A DNA stretch of 64,000 nucleotides from Gnetum montanum. Taxonomy: Eukaryota; Streptophyta; Gnetopsida; Gnetales; Gnetaceae. The position numbers and the translations under genes are program-made. Below the pieces are notes generated by a model. That model did not search any database, was not told where the DNA came from, and saw only the letters and a program-made list of their open reading frames with translations. The stretch is from NCBI GenBank assembly GCA_015680685.1, contig MNCI01001921.1, forward strand, positions 200,662 to 264,661, in the 5' to 3' direction. Of this stretch, positions 45,425 through 57,699 are shown one piece after another (position 1 is the first letter of the stretch; every line of letters starts with the position of its first letter).

Positions 45425-47119
45425 TTGGAAATAGGATTCATACCTAGAGGAGTCTACAATTACTTGATGATAGATCCATTTACCTTTTAAAAAAGAAAAC
45501 AAATCCTCCTTAAAATATATTGAAATATTAAATTTTTTTGTAAGTGATAAAACATTTTCTCTAAATTTTGTATTAAATAAATACAATGATGTCTCTTCTT
45601 GTACACAATTAGTACAGTAAAAGTAATGTTTAATTTTCATCTTCATAGGTCCCATTGTAAAACATGCATTTCCAAAAACTCTAATCAAATAGTTCTTGTT
45701 CTACTATTTTATGGCAAGACAATAATGAAAATAGCTTGTATAGTTTCTCATAATAATCAACAAGAATTCCATGTGTAACAATGTTTTCATAATCTTGCAT
45801 TCAATGTTTTCCACATCTAGCCATTCTTTATTTGAGAATCGTCTTATTATTTTAGGTACTAGATTTTAATATTTGACTTATCTATTAATAGAATAACTAA
45901 TAGTGTAAAAAATTTGCAAATGAAAATAAAATGATATCCCTCATCACTAAATGTTATTCCTGATTATTTGGCCAAAGTATTAATATATTTTTATTATAGT
46001 TATTGGATTACAACCAATCAAAAGGCATGGGATGATGTACTCAAAATTTACATACTCTTGGAGACTATGTAGTGGAAAATTATTTAGATCTTAATAATAT
46101 TTCATGTAATGTAACAAGATACTATACANGATCTTAATAATATTTCATGTAATGTAACAAGATACTATACATATTAAAAAATGATTGATTTATTTATATC
46201 AGCTAGGGAGGAATGCAAAGCTCTATCATATGATTAACTTCGAAGTTCCTTGTTCAATAGAAAAAAAAAAGTAATTGTGCTCTTTAGTTCAAATTATAAT
46301 ATACATATTTATAATAAGTAATTTAAATTATGAAATACCTTCTAAATTTTAAAATAAGATATGTTAATTACTTTTTATAGAATATCAAGAACATCATTGA
46401 TATTAAAATAAAGAGTTGTAAAGATGTGGTGAGACTAGTATTTTCCTTAGAGGAAATGTTACTAGACATGTAAAAACTTTTAAATTAATGTATGATTTGG
46501 TTTTAAAATTCATTCATTAAGTTGGAAAAGAATGTATTATATAGACGATATTTTGGTGCATGTTTTATTTCTACAATGCAAGAAAGGAAATAAATTAAAA
46601 AGAACACAAATAAGATTTATTACAATAAATTATCATTAGGCTACAATATTATTAGCTAGTATGCAATTATGGGGTAGTGAAATACTAAATATTTTGATTT
46701 ATAATTCTTATATAGTTAGCAAAATAACATTCAGAAATAATACCATTATTTAAGATACAATTAGAGAATAGTCAATAAAATACTAAATATTTTGATTGAT
46801 ACTTTTATTGCTTTCTTTTGCTCCTTTTTTATTGGAAGGCATGCTTGTAGGACACTAAAAATGATACAAAAAATTACAGGATAGCTTTAAAACTATGCAC
46901 TATATTTTAATGTGTATTGAATATATTTCCATGTATGAAAAAATTCTTTTAATCTTCATGGAAGGACCATCAACATACATGATATAAGTAAACCAATGAA
47001 ATTCATACAAGCATTAATATTATTGTATATATGGTATCTTAGAAATAAGTATGACATAGGTTGCTAAACAATTAGTAAGCATAGGTTATTAAGCATCATT
47101 ACATTATAGCATAAAAATG
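45425..47119. other. AT-rich region, no recognised gene
   Basis: A minus-strand ORF at 45,317-45,688 (123 codons) overlaps the LINE end. Its upstream part (Lys/Phe-rich, KHYFYCTNCVQEET with a single CxxC) has no family I recognise. An assembly join with a duplicated 42-mer lies at 46,087-46,171. The rest is AT-rich sequence with stops in every frame. Confidence 0.4.
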
Positions 47120-47282
47120 ACATAACAATGAGGTGTTAGCCTAGTGGTATAGGTCTTGGCCTAATAATCCTAGGTCACAAATTTGATTCTACTAGGTAGC
47201 ACTAAGTTATAAAATTTTATAAATCTTGAGGTATACTTGTGTTTCAATTATTTCAAGTTCCAACATTCTAACATAAGAATGA
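47120..47282 (+). mobile_element. tRNA-derived SINE, copy 2, with target-site duplication
   Basis: The body (47,132-47,270, about 139 bp) starts GGTGTTAGCC. Box A TAGCCTAGTGG is at 47,137-47,147. Box B AATTTGATTCT is at 47,180-47,190, which is GGTTCGATTCC changed only by transitions. Flanks are ACATAACAATGA (47,120-47,131) and ACATAAGAATGA (47,271-47,282), a 12-bp duplication with one mismatch. The post-tRNA body matches the minus-strand SINE at 21.2-21.3 kb, so they form one family. It is not a functional tRNA gene: no complete cloverleaf can be drawn. Confidence 0.75.
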
Positions 47283-48240
47283 AAAATACTATTAGGTAAT
47301 TAGTAACCAATGAAAATAAAAGCCATATAGTAGGCATCCAAAACAAATTAAAGGATAACTATGGTAGAGATTCATAAGTTAATGCATACCTACAATAAGG
47401 AATAATAAAATTAGGAATGTATACATCATAAGATCAAATGAGCTCTATCAAACACATACCTTAATAATTTCTTTAATAATATGTTAAATCTTTTCATACT
47501 TCATAAGAATAATATTAGAAAAAATAGTCCCTTTAGATGAAATACTGTATTTTTCATAATTAGGAGATGCCTATCCAAAAAATTAAATGCACAATTTAAG
47601 TGATATCTTATACCCATTCTAAGTAAATGAATAATATTTAAAGGCCATAATTGTTTTCAAGCATGCTTTGCAAGATAATGATATTAGATGCAAATCATTT
47701 TTATGCTAGTCTTGTTAATTATTTTTCTTTATTACATGGTAGAAATAAAGCATGCACCAAAATATAAATATATATGAACTTTTCCACTTTATTATATTTT
47801 TCCAAAATTTCCTTTATCTATAAAAATAGAAAAATACTACAGTATAAACAAATCATTCTATACTAATAAGTACTAATAATTAACAAGTAAATAAAACTAG
47901 ATGATTTAAATTAAAATCATTATATTTACACATGTTAGCCCTTCGATATCTTCAAGCAAAAAGATCCATGTATTTAGCATCACATGAAATCTATGAAATA
48001 AGATAAAAATATTGTTCAATTTTTACTACAATTTTGATACATGTAAAAGCATTACAATTATTAATTATACAATGTTTTCTTTTCCAACTTCTTCAATAAC
48101 TTCCAAAAGCAAATCATACATTATTTTAAAATTTTTTATGTGTCTAATAACATTTATGATTTTAAGGAAAAAATTAGTTCAAAAACCACCTAGAAAACTC
48201 ATGTTGTAACCTATAAGTCATCACCACCCAACTTGAGACA
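47283..48240. other. AT-rich region, no gene seen
   Basis: No coding motif, repeat pair or RNA signature beyond simple AT-rich sequence. A 65-codon ORF at 48,012-48,209 has no domain. Confidence 0.4.
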
Positions 48241-50457
48241 AGATTTTATTGTAAATGTAAGTTTTTTGGCCCATGAGTTGCAATCTTGCATACCTTAAAT
48301 TTTTAGGGCTGAAAATGCCTCATAAGGTGCTACTACCTCACCTACCAAGTGGAAAAAGTAATGTTATGTATATATATGGGCTTGGGAATGGTAAAAATAC
48401 CTTAGGAACCACCAAATTTAGGCATTTCATGGGGTTTTATGGGGGTAGAGTCTCAACTACGTTGGAGTCACCTACACCCAGCATTGGTGGTGTTGTATTT
48501 TTCATTTCTCGACAATTCCTACTATTTATGACAAAACCAAATGTAGATATTGCAAGTTTAGCATTGGTGGTGTTGGATTTTCAATTTTCTAGCAATTTTA
48601 AACAAAGTTGCTACAATTCCTAGTAGTTACAACATGGACAACGTAGTCATCTCAGATCTTTAGTAGTATTGACATGGCTATCATAGTCACCACATTTCCT
48701 AGCAAATTTCAACAATGCCAATGTAGCTCTCCAAGGCCAACATAGTTGAGGTGAAGCTAACATAGTCACAAAAATCCATTTATTATTTTTAGTATCTAGT
48801 GTGATTTTGATGATTCTTGGGTATCAAAACTTTCCATAAATGGTCAACTATGCTGGGAATTATGGCTTGCAACACCTAAAAAAAATATCAATCTATCAGC
48901 AATCATGGTAGAAATTTGAAGCACAAATTCAACAATTTTAAACCCTATAAAAGCCAAACTTAAACACTTCATTTTGGTTCTAGAACATTTTTTGCAACCA
49001 TAAGACTGTAGCAACCTTGAATACTGAAAAACCCCATTTTTAGCACTAACAAGACTTTTGGAGTAATTTTGCATCTACCTTAGCACTAGAGAATCTTGGC
49101 AGAGTCCTATTATCACAAAATTTAGATACCATTATTCACACCATTTACATACAAAAGTTGTAGATTTAGGAAAAAATCCACAAGAGGCTTTTGACAAGTG
49201 TAGTTAGGGAGTACTTGGATCATGGACTTTGACTATAGAACATAATGTACTAGCTTCAACAAGCTTCAAGCTTTGTTCAAACAACCTTCTTGTGCACTTA
49301 AGCAAATAGTTTTTACTCCTTGAACTCTATTCTTTGAGCATTTTTGCACTTTTAATAAATTTTGTTAGCTCATTTATAGTGTAGATTTTATTCCAAGTTT
49401 AATTCATTGATTATTTTCCATCGAATTTTTAGTTTTATTTTACCTTTTCTACTTACATTTTATAAGTCTTTGGATGATTAGCTAGACCATCCAAGGTACC
49501 TTGGATCCTATTTGTCAAAGGCCCTTGGGATCTATGGTTGGGTTGTTTCACCTAGAATTTTTCATTTTTCTAACAATCAAATTTTTTAGACATAACAATT
49601 TTTTGGTGCTAGAAGGAGGGCCTTCACCCAAATTCACAATCCAAAATATTTCCAAAAATGTTTTCCAAAATCTTTTCCAACCAATTTTCAAAACATTTTC
49701 TAAAGATTTTCCAAAATTAAGTCTACTACATTTTAAGATCCAAAACTTGCAAGCATCTACCCATAAAACCAGCATTGGTATTCAAATTTCTAAAACTAAA
49801 TACCTAGCATAGTTGTTATGGGTGATTTGTATTTTTAGATAATTTTCACAAAATTTTTTGGACCTTCTAAGGCTAACATAGTTAACACTTGAGCTTGAAA
49901 ACCCCACATTCAGGATATCCTAAAAACCAAAGCAGCTCCATCCAAAAACCAAAATTCATCCACTATGAAATTTTGTGGAAAACATAGTGTAGACACTTCA
50001 GGGACTCTAGTGTAGTCCTTGGAAAACCCAAAATTCTCACACTAGATTTTTCAAAGCTAATGTATAGCCTCTAGGATGGAAAAATTCCTAACTTGGTTTA
50101 CTAAGAATAAACCCATTTCTTACCATCTACCTCAACATACTTGGCTATAGAATACACTAGTCTACTGCACATCCTCCAACATACACATTTCTGAAAAAAC
50201 TAGCATAGTTGCGCTTTCCAACTTCCACAACTTTCACAACGTTCCAAATGTAGTACACATCACTACCGCTGCAACCTACATTATACTTGTAATTGCAGTT
50301 TACACCATTTTTTCATCACAACCCCTTACATCTTGAACAATTCCACTTGTTGGAATTTTTATTCATAAAATTAATTAGAAAATTTATTAAACTAATTTTA
50401 AAATGAACAACTATGTCTTTCAACCAATCAACCATTTAGCCCCTCAACTTGACCAAC
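48241..50457. repeat. Repetitive stretch upstream of element G gag, possibly its 5' LTR or leader
   Basis: Short words such as ACATAGT, CATAGTCAC and CTAGCA recur many times (for example near 48,640-48,770, 49,870-50,060 and 50,130-50,270). Long runs of TTTTCCAAAA-like sequence occur at 49,630-49,720. Small ORFs on both strands here have no domain. The stretch ends where the gag of G begins. I could not define LTR ends or a primer site, so the LTR assignment is only inferred from position. Confidence 0.35.
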
Positions 50458-53158
50458 ATGGCATCTAACCAAGATGCTATGAGTGTTTATAACCCTAAAG
50501 ACCATACTATAGCTGAGTGCATGTAATTACTTAGGTTAAGGGGGAAAAGCCTATTTTTATTCATAAATAAAGATCATTACAATTCCATTTGTGCCAAAAT
50601 CCAAGCTGGGTTACTCATTCTACGAATGGATGCCAAGGCCAAGCGTGAGTATGAGTTAATACATCGAAATGAAAAGCAGTGCATACCTACCTCCTATGTG
50701 AAGATACCACTCAATGACACATATGCATGTAGACTAAATCATCTAACTAAGATGGAAAAATAGAGTAAAAAGCTCAATTCATAAAGCCACCGTTAAGAGC
50801 AAGATGAGTTTGAGGTTAAACCTAAAATGGAAAATTTTATAGGAAGCCTTTTTCAATAATCGACACATAAAACCATTGCACTTACTTCAACCTCCCCAAC
50901 CACTTCCATAGGAAAAGTACCTCAACCTTTGTCTCCTATCTATCCAACCATGTTTTGGTTATCACTCATTATAGTGATGCATTAAGCATAATTGGTATCC
51001 CAAACCACATCCATTTTCTCATCCATGTTGTTCACCATACAACTATGGTCATCTCAGCCATCATTTGTGCTTATCACCATCACTCATTCATTTGTCATAA
51101 CAATGGACCTTAACATGGGATCCCAAATAATCCAAGGGTTACAAAACCCCTTTGTTCCTTGTACTAACTCCAACCACTTTCTCACTATTCAACCCACCTA
51201 CAACCATGATGGCCCAACCTCTTCCTTTGGTCTCATAATCCATCGTGAGGCCATAAGCATTGGAGGTCATACCATAGCCATTTATACAGATGCCACAACC
51301 TATTGGGATGCCCCAAGGGCTAGATCAAGCATTCCAAATGACTTAGGATCTTACAAAAGAGTTATGAAAGCTTAAGGCTTCCACAACTCAGATGGTGAAG
51401 ATTATGGATTTCTATCAAAACAACCCAATTAGTCCTACCATCCCATAGATAACTCCTTCATTGGACATTCCTATATCTTAATTTACCAAGTATAATGGTG
51501 CGGATGACCCTAATGCACACCTTATTACATTTTGTTTTGAGTGTTTTTTGTTGCAATCCTAGACACATACTATAAAGCAAATATTCCCTATGTTCCTAAT
51601 AAGGAAGGCTCCAGATTGGTATCATGCATTACCAAGAGGATCTATATCCTTGCTTGAGGACCTAATATTCTAATTCATTAACCACTTCAAGTTTAACTTG
51701 AAGCGCAATATGACTCTTGAGAAACTAATGAAGGTCAAGCATGGACCCCTTGAGCCTATTCAAAAATTTATACAATGATAAAATGCTCTTCTTAAATCAA
51801 TAGTCGAAACCCTTATTGTTGTTATATTCAAGGGGATGGTTAATAATTCCATTAAGTCCAAACTCTAATACATAGGCCCATGGCCACTTAGCTAGGTGTT
51901 TTCTCAAACAAAGAACATAGAGGATGCCATGGAGACTAGCCATGACCCTGCCTACATGGTATATAATAATCAACACATTCAGACAGATAAGGATAAGGGT
52001 AGGTAAAATAATGTATCCATGGCCACTATGGACAAAGATAACAAAACCACATAGGAACTTAAAACAAATAAACCCAGGGTTCCCATAAAGAATAAACAAC
52101 TTTCAACATCTGGGACCTCTACATTAGGCAACACAAGGTCCAATTTCAAATGAAAAGACTAGACTAAGTATAGTAGAATATCATTAAAACCATATGATCT
52201 CCTTGACTAGTTGTTAAAGAGTGTGAGAATACAGTATAAACAAATGATCAAGAGTGCTTGAAAGAGGCATGATAAGCTATGTGATATTTCCAAGAACCCA
52301 ACTCTTGCAACTAAGGATGACCTACTAGTACCCAAGTACTTTAAACTTGATTAATTTTATCATTATCATCAACTACCAATTCATGATACCTATTCTTGTT
52401 TGGCCCTTAAGAATGGCCTACAAAAAATGGTAGATAATGGGAAGTTGATCATTGATGCATCTAATCTAGTTAGACCACAAAACCAATCCATACAAGTCTA
52501 CAAGGACCCATTGAATTCTAATAGTAGCCCATACAATATAGCAGTGCTTCATATGACCAACAACTCTAGGCTTGTGCAAGAGCCATTTGTGATTCAGATA
52601 TCTCTTCATAACAATAAGGGTCCTTCAACTTATTCTAGTTCAAAGTTCCATTTTTTGTAAGGATACCATCATCTATACCTCCCAAGGATCCTTTTGTTAT
52701 TAGGCTACCCCCTCCTATTTAAGCCAAACCAATCATTACAACTACACAATGTGCTCCTATGATGGCTAATGAAAAGGCTTCTTCCCAACAAAACAAAAAT
52801 AAAAAAATTTAATAACAAAACAATGTAAGAAGCCCATGCTCAAGACTAAAAATAAAAACAATAAACAAGACAAGGCATGGAAGGAAGTGCACCCACTGAA
52901 GCTCACTCCTATCTCATCTATCCTAATGAGCTCTAATGCTCAGGCCACTCATACCAGTCAATCATGGGAGAAGCCCAAAGAATAAGGAAATGGAAAATAT
53001 TCTTAAACACAACCCCTTAAGCATGAAGTTCACACCTTAAGGGACATGAAGGAATTCAAGAACAACAAGAACAAGATGTTGACAACCAATGACAAGGACT
53101 TCCTAAATGCCATGAAGCAAGTCAAATAGTCTCTAAAGTAAAAGAATACATTCCTTAG
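50458..53158 (+). pseudogene. Element G gag (Tat/Ogre-like Ty3/gypsy), left part of split element
   Basis: ATG 50,458 opens MASNQDAMSVYNPKDH. The conserved Gag domain at 51,480-51,960 reads KYNGADDP-AHLITFCFEC, then FPMFLIRKAPDWYHALPRGS, LKRNMTLEKLMKVKHGP and IKSKL. At 52,355-52,450 is HYHQLPIHDTYSC, then LALKNGLQKMVDNGKL, the usual H-x4-H-x4-C block before the protease, with the first Cys changed to Tyr. Frameshifts and TAG stops occur. The coding path breaks off at 53,158 exactly at the LTR of B and resumes past it. Confidence 0.8.
53154..53158 (+). repeat. Target-site duplication of element B, left
   Basis: CTTAG immediately before the LTR start. The same five bases follow the 3' LTR at 63,178-63,182. 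Five bases is the Ty3/gypsy norm. Confidence 0.85.
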
Positions 53159-54013
53159 TGATGAATTGTATTTTACATGAGCCATGATATCAGGGTGGCC
53201 ACAATATTTGGTACGCGATAACATGGCCCAAGATGCGATATTGAGCATGAAATATTGTAGGGTACTCCTAGGCTTATAAATATAGTCCTTGGGCACATGA
53301 TTTAGTAGTAGTTTTTGAAGTCAAGTAGCAAAATTCTTACAGCTTTTCCATTCGAGAGTTAAAATATTTTTCAAGTGCCCATAGTAGGAGGTCCAAGTGT
53401 AATTGAATCTTTATTCAAACATTGATGTACTTGAACACACCATTGTGTTGGAAATAAAGAAAGCTCTTTGATTCATCCTTATAGCACTTGAGAGTTTCTT
53501 TCTTTATGGATTTATACATTGTGATTTCATGCAGTTCACATTTAACATTATTCGTTTAGAAATTAATTTTGATTAATTAAGAAATTAATTTAAATACACA
53601 AGCATGACTCCTTTGAAAATATGTCTGAAACTTGGTAGCTTAGAAACGGTTAGCATTTGACAACCCAAAAGTGTTTACAAGAAGTTCACGATGTGTTCAG
53701 GAAGTGGGAATGGTTACTTATGGTAGGGTAGATTAAGAAATAGTTCACTTAGCATTTAATTACCCTTAGTGTTATTATTGTTTTAGGTGATCAAATTAAT
53801 AAAACATAAAATCATAAAAATCTTATGCCTCAATCACACTTAAGCATACACTTGCATTTCACAAGTGAGACTGGGAAGACAATGAACGGAGAACATGAAC
53901 TCATCATTTAGCTCTAGCCTACTTGATAATTAAAGTCTATGGAATTTGACTAGATCGCACGTGAACACCTATGCTTCATATGGTTGGGTGTAGGAGTACC
54001 TCACCACTCATCA
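53159..54013 (+). repeat. Element B 5' LTR (855 bp)
   Basis: TGATGAATTG to CACTCATCA, matching 62,350-63,177. U3 holds several GATAT-containing words, then the TATA box (TATAAATA, 53,275-53,282). The later part contains TTGTGTTGGAAATAAAG and TTAATTAAGAAATTAATT, both shared with the 3' copy. Confidence 0.9.
53275..53282 (+). promoter_or_regulatory. TATA box of element B 5' LTR
   Basis: TATAAATA, preceded by CCTAGGCT and followed by GTCCTTGGGC. The 3' LTR has the same at 62,480-62,487. Confidence 0.7.
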
Positions 54014-54014
54014 T

Positions 54015-54032
54015 TAGTGCTATTGCTAAGGA
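54015..54032 (+). other. Primer-binding site of element B (eroded tRNA-Asp type)
   Basis: TAGTGCTATTGCTAAGGA, one base after the LTR. Compared with the tRNA-Asp complement TGGCGCCGTTGCCGGGGA it differs at seven of 18 sites, all C-to-T or G-to-A. D has the same site at the same spacing. Confidence 0.75.
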
Positions 54033-54179
54033 CTTTAGTTCTACGTGCACTATTTAAACTTAGTGAAACTTAGTAACCTCATTGATCAAACCCTAAAGGT
54101 CGAATCTTACAAAAATAAAATTATTATTACAACTAAATTAAATCTTAAACCACACACTGCATATAGATTCATTAATATA

Positions 54180-56660
54180 AAATTTCTTCTTCTCATAGGA
54201 ATCTATCTCTACCCAGTGTAGACCAATTTCCTGAACAACACCAGGTGGTATATGCTCATCTTAATGAGTATGTACTAGACTTCACCTTCATCTTACATCA
54301 AGATGAAATGCTACGGTGGCATGACATGGAAGGAAACATTGTGTTTCCACCATATCAATCTATTCTAACTATGCTCCAACTAATGCTTGCATGACATGGA
54401 CTTCAACATCTTCATAAGGAGTATGAGATGCGAGATCCCGATTCAAGGGATTACCATCCCATTGAAGCACAAAGGTTAAGGGATTTTCAACTAGATAAAG
54501 AATATGAGCTTTTGAAAGGTAAGGGGTCAAATACTTTTCCACCTCCACTTGGCCCATTAGATGGAGGCAAATACTTCTCTAGTGACGTTTCCTTTGGTGA
54601 CACTCCTCTCTTTGAATTTGGTCAAGGGATCCTCAACTAGAATGTGAAATCCACAATTCATAATCTTGGTTCTAGTCAAAATGAATCCAATGACAAAAAT
54701 GGATCTAGAGGATCTAGTCATGACAAGGGGAAAAGTGGAAGTCATGATCGCAATCGTGATCACAATCATTGAAGAGATGGTCATAGGCATCAACATGATG
54801 TAGGTTCTCCTTCCTCTTTCCCTTCATCATCATCTTGTTCTTCATTTGGCTCAAATTGTGGATGCAGAGGGCATGACCATGATGGAGGTGACTGATGGGA
54901 TTGAAACAATAGAAGGGACCATTGGGATAGTCACAATTGGAGGTGTGGATGATCTAAAGAGACCCACCATCATGAAAGAAGGGTTAGTAGAGAACATAGT
55001 ATGCACCATCACTATTGCCTTGATGAATCTCTACATGCCACTCGAAGCATGTTAAACATTGTAGAGGCTATGAGAACTCCAACAAGACATGTAAAGGATA
55101 GCAGAATAAAGAGGCTATACATAAACAACATCCCTCAATTTGAGGGAGGCTATGATGTTGATCCACAAAATCATCTCCAAGACTTCCAGGATGCATATGC
55201 CTTGCAAAATATTGAGAACAATTAGTAGAAGTTGAAATTATTCCCAAGGCTACTCATTAAGGAAGTAGAAAAGTGGTACTAATCCTTGGAACTAGAATCA
55301 ATTAGATGGTGAAGTATGATGTTAGAATTATTTAATGAAGAATATCAAACATACTCCTGAGTATCCAATTTGAGGAAGTAGATCCAAGGATGGAAACAAG
55401 GAAACCATGAGTCCTTAGATACTACTATTGATCGATACTACTCTCTATTGCATAAGTGTCTTAGGCATGGATATTCTCATCTTGATCAACTTTGCCATAT
55501 TATAGACGAGCTATGATCCGAAACAAAGAAAACCCTTGGCATCTATGCTCAAGGGAGATTGATAGAGTTAAGCATCCATCAAATCCAAAAGTTAATTGAG
55601 TAGGTAGCCAAGGAGGAGGGAGAATTGAGAAAGCGAGAAATTGCAAAGGAATACAATAGGGACCCTTCCATTTGAAAAAGAGGGGTTCAATTTTGCAACA
55701 ATGAGGATGAGTTAACAAGAGATGAGGTGGCTAATCAGAATACCTTACCACTCTAGAAATTGTAGTTTGAAATTATGGCTAAGGTTGACCAATTATGGGA
55801 CTCCATGGACAATAGGTTTCAAGTTATTCTAAAAATTGCTAAAGAGTCCAAGGAACAAAGTGATGAGCATGAGTGCTGAAGACATAAGAAAGCTGAACGT
55901 GCCATATCCAAGTGTATGGGTAAGATGGTTGTGATAGAGATAGTTGTAGATAATTAATTAGATGATGATGGTGGGTGTGACATTTGTCAATATGAACATC
56001 CCAAGGGATGTTGTCCAATTGTGTCATGCTTGCAAGAATATAGGGTGTATGCCTTACATCCATGACTTGCACAAAGGAAAATACCCAAAAGATTACCTTA
56101 TCCATAAGGAAAATCTCAATAGTTCCAACAACCATAGTAGTATTATCCAAGTGTAACTCCACCGAAACAGTATGAATTGTACCAATAGTGGTAGTAACCA
56201 CAATCATGGGTGTTGGCACCTCAAAGATGGTAGTACTCCTACTGGCAACCAAAGCCCTATGGTTATTATGTTCAGCAACCTTCATCTCCATGGGGCCCTT
56301 CTGGTCATGTTGCTGCTTACCAACCTCACCATTACCCTCTTGAAGTTTACCAATTGCCATATGCAAGGAGGGATGCCACCTACTATCTTCATGTTCCTCC
56401 TATTCCTACACCTACTCCTCTACCTCCTACATAGCTACCACCTACTCCATCCATGCAGGGTGAATTACCTACCCAACCATAGAAAATAAATGCTACAATG
56501 GCAATTAATCCACAACTAGTGAGCCAACCAAGTAGGTCAGAACCATGATCAATGAAAAGACCCTTATTTTGACCTTGCAGTTTACCAAAGCCCTCAAACA
56601 CACCAGTGATGAGTAGCCTTTCTCTTCCACCTTCCTTTGCATCACCTTTATCTTAGTCCC
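54180..56660 (+). pseudogene. Element B gag with variant Cys/His motif
   Basis: The N-terminal part holds KYFSSDVSFGDTPLFEFGQG and then a Ser/His/Asp-rich basic run (54,700-54,900). The capsid-like domain (55,100-55,500) reads IPQFEGGYDVDPQNHLQDFQ, LKLFPRLLIKEVEKWY, LELFNEEYQTY and LDTTIDRYYSLLHKC. The motif CDICQYEHPKGC at 55,976-56,011 has C-x2-C-x3-H-x3-C spacing and recurs in A and D. A Pro-rich tail (56.38-56.5 kb) precedes the protease. Many stops are at Gln sites. Gag would build the particle and bind RNA. Confidence 0.8.
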
Positions 56661-56699
56661 CTTCAAACAAAATCCTCTCTCAAATCCATACCATGTTGT

Positions 56700-57190
56700 T
56701 GACCTATGTTGTATCTGATTGGATTCAAGCCAGTAACCTACCTAAGAAGTTAGCAAATCCTAGGAGTCCCTTAGTACAAATTGTTGGGAATGAGCCTTGT
56801 AAAGCTCTTCTTGAATCTAGTTTCGATGTTAATATGATCTTTTATGAGATGTACACTATGTGAAACCTTCCTTCCTTAATGAAGAGAAACATCAGGCTGG
56901 AGCTGGTAGACCATTCCATCAATGTTCCATTGGGATTAGTAGAAGACATTGTGAGCACCGTTTATGGGTGGTCATCTCCTGCTAACTTCCTAGTAATCAA
57001 GGTGGAGAACTATAAGGGAGAATTACCAATTATTATGGGAAGGAGATGGTTAAGTAATGTTGATTCCAAAATGAGCACTAGACATCATTCCTTAAATATA
57101 TCCAAAGAAACTAAATTTGGAAAGATCAAAAAGAAGAGGGTTCCATGTATTATGTACAACAATTCAAGGTGCCATTGTGTGTAGAAGCTA
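56700..57190 (+). pseudogene. Element B aspartic protease (degraded)
   Basis: The active-site area reads CKALLESSFDVNMIFYEMY (56,798 onward). The expected Asp-Ser-Gly triad appears as Glu-Ser-Ser, so the catalytic Asp is lost. The open piece 56,879-57,184 continues IRLELVDHSINVPLGLVEDI and later LPIIMGRRWLSNVDS, the second protease block (I-I-x-G-R). This order is typical of Athila-type proteases, which cut Gag-Pol. Confidence 0.8.
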
Positions 57191-57699
57191 TGATCAATGA
57201 AGTAAATATCTATCTCTACATGCAAGCAATGTGCACCAAAAGTTGAAATCCAAAGATGTTTGTACATAGTAACCACAAAACAAGAAGGCACTTAGTGGTT
57301 GATAGCTTATTCTAGTAGTAGTACATTGTGCATGAAACCTACGAAGGGCCTAACATGTGATTATGTTGCAAGTATGGATAAACTTGAGCAAGTTCATTAC
57401 CAGCTCTCCGAGAGAGTAAATTATTATATCAATTAAGGAGAGTTGGAGATTCCTAACAATTTCAAACAAGAACCCCTTGAATTAAAGACACTACCAACCA
57501 AAATGAAGTATGTGTTCTTAAAAAATTGAAAGCTAGTCATTATTAATGCCAAACTTACTACAACATAAAATAGGATGTTGATGAATGTTGTGGAAAAATG
57601 GTTAGCAACCTTTGCCTAGTCATATTTTTAGCTCACAAGAATAGTTCCAAGAATTTGTTAGCATTGGATATATACTAACCTTTCCATTAAGCCGAAATG

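Noticed and set aside
43210-45580. Possible shared coding sequence after the 3' ends of both LINE copies on the minus strand
   Set aside because: A few similar residues appear, but the nucleotides do not align beyond the LINE tail.
47132-47200. Functional tRNA gene
   Set aside because: Box A and B are present but acceptor and anticodon stems do not pair, and box B has lost conserved bases; target duplication and body mark it as a SINE.
55839-56366. 175-codon minus-strand ORF, the second longest in the window
   Set aside because: It lies antisense to B gag with the conserved Cys/His motif on the plus strand; His/Thr-rich content reflects that.
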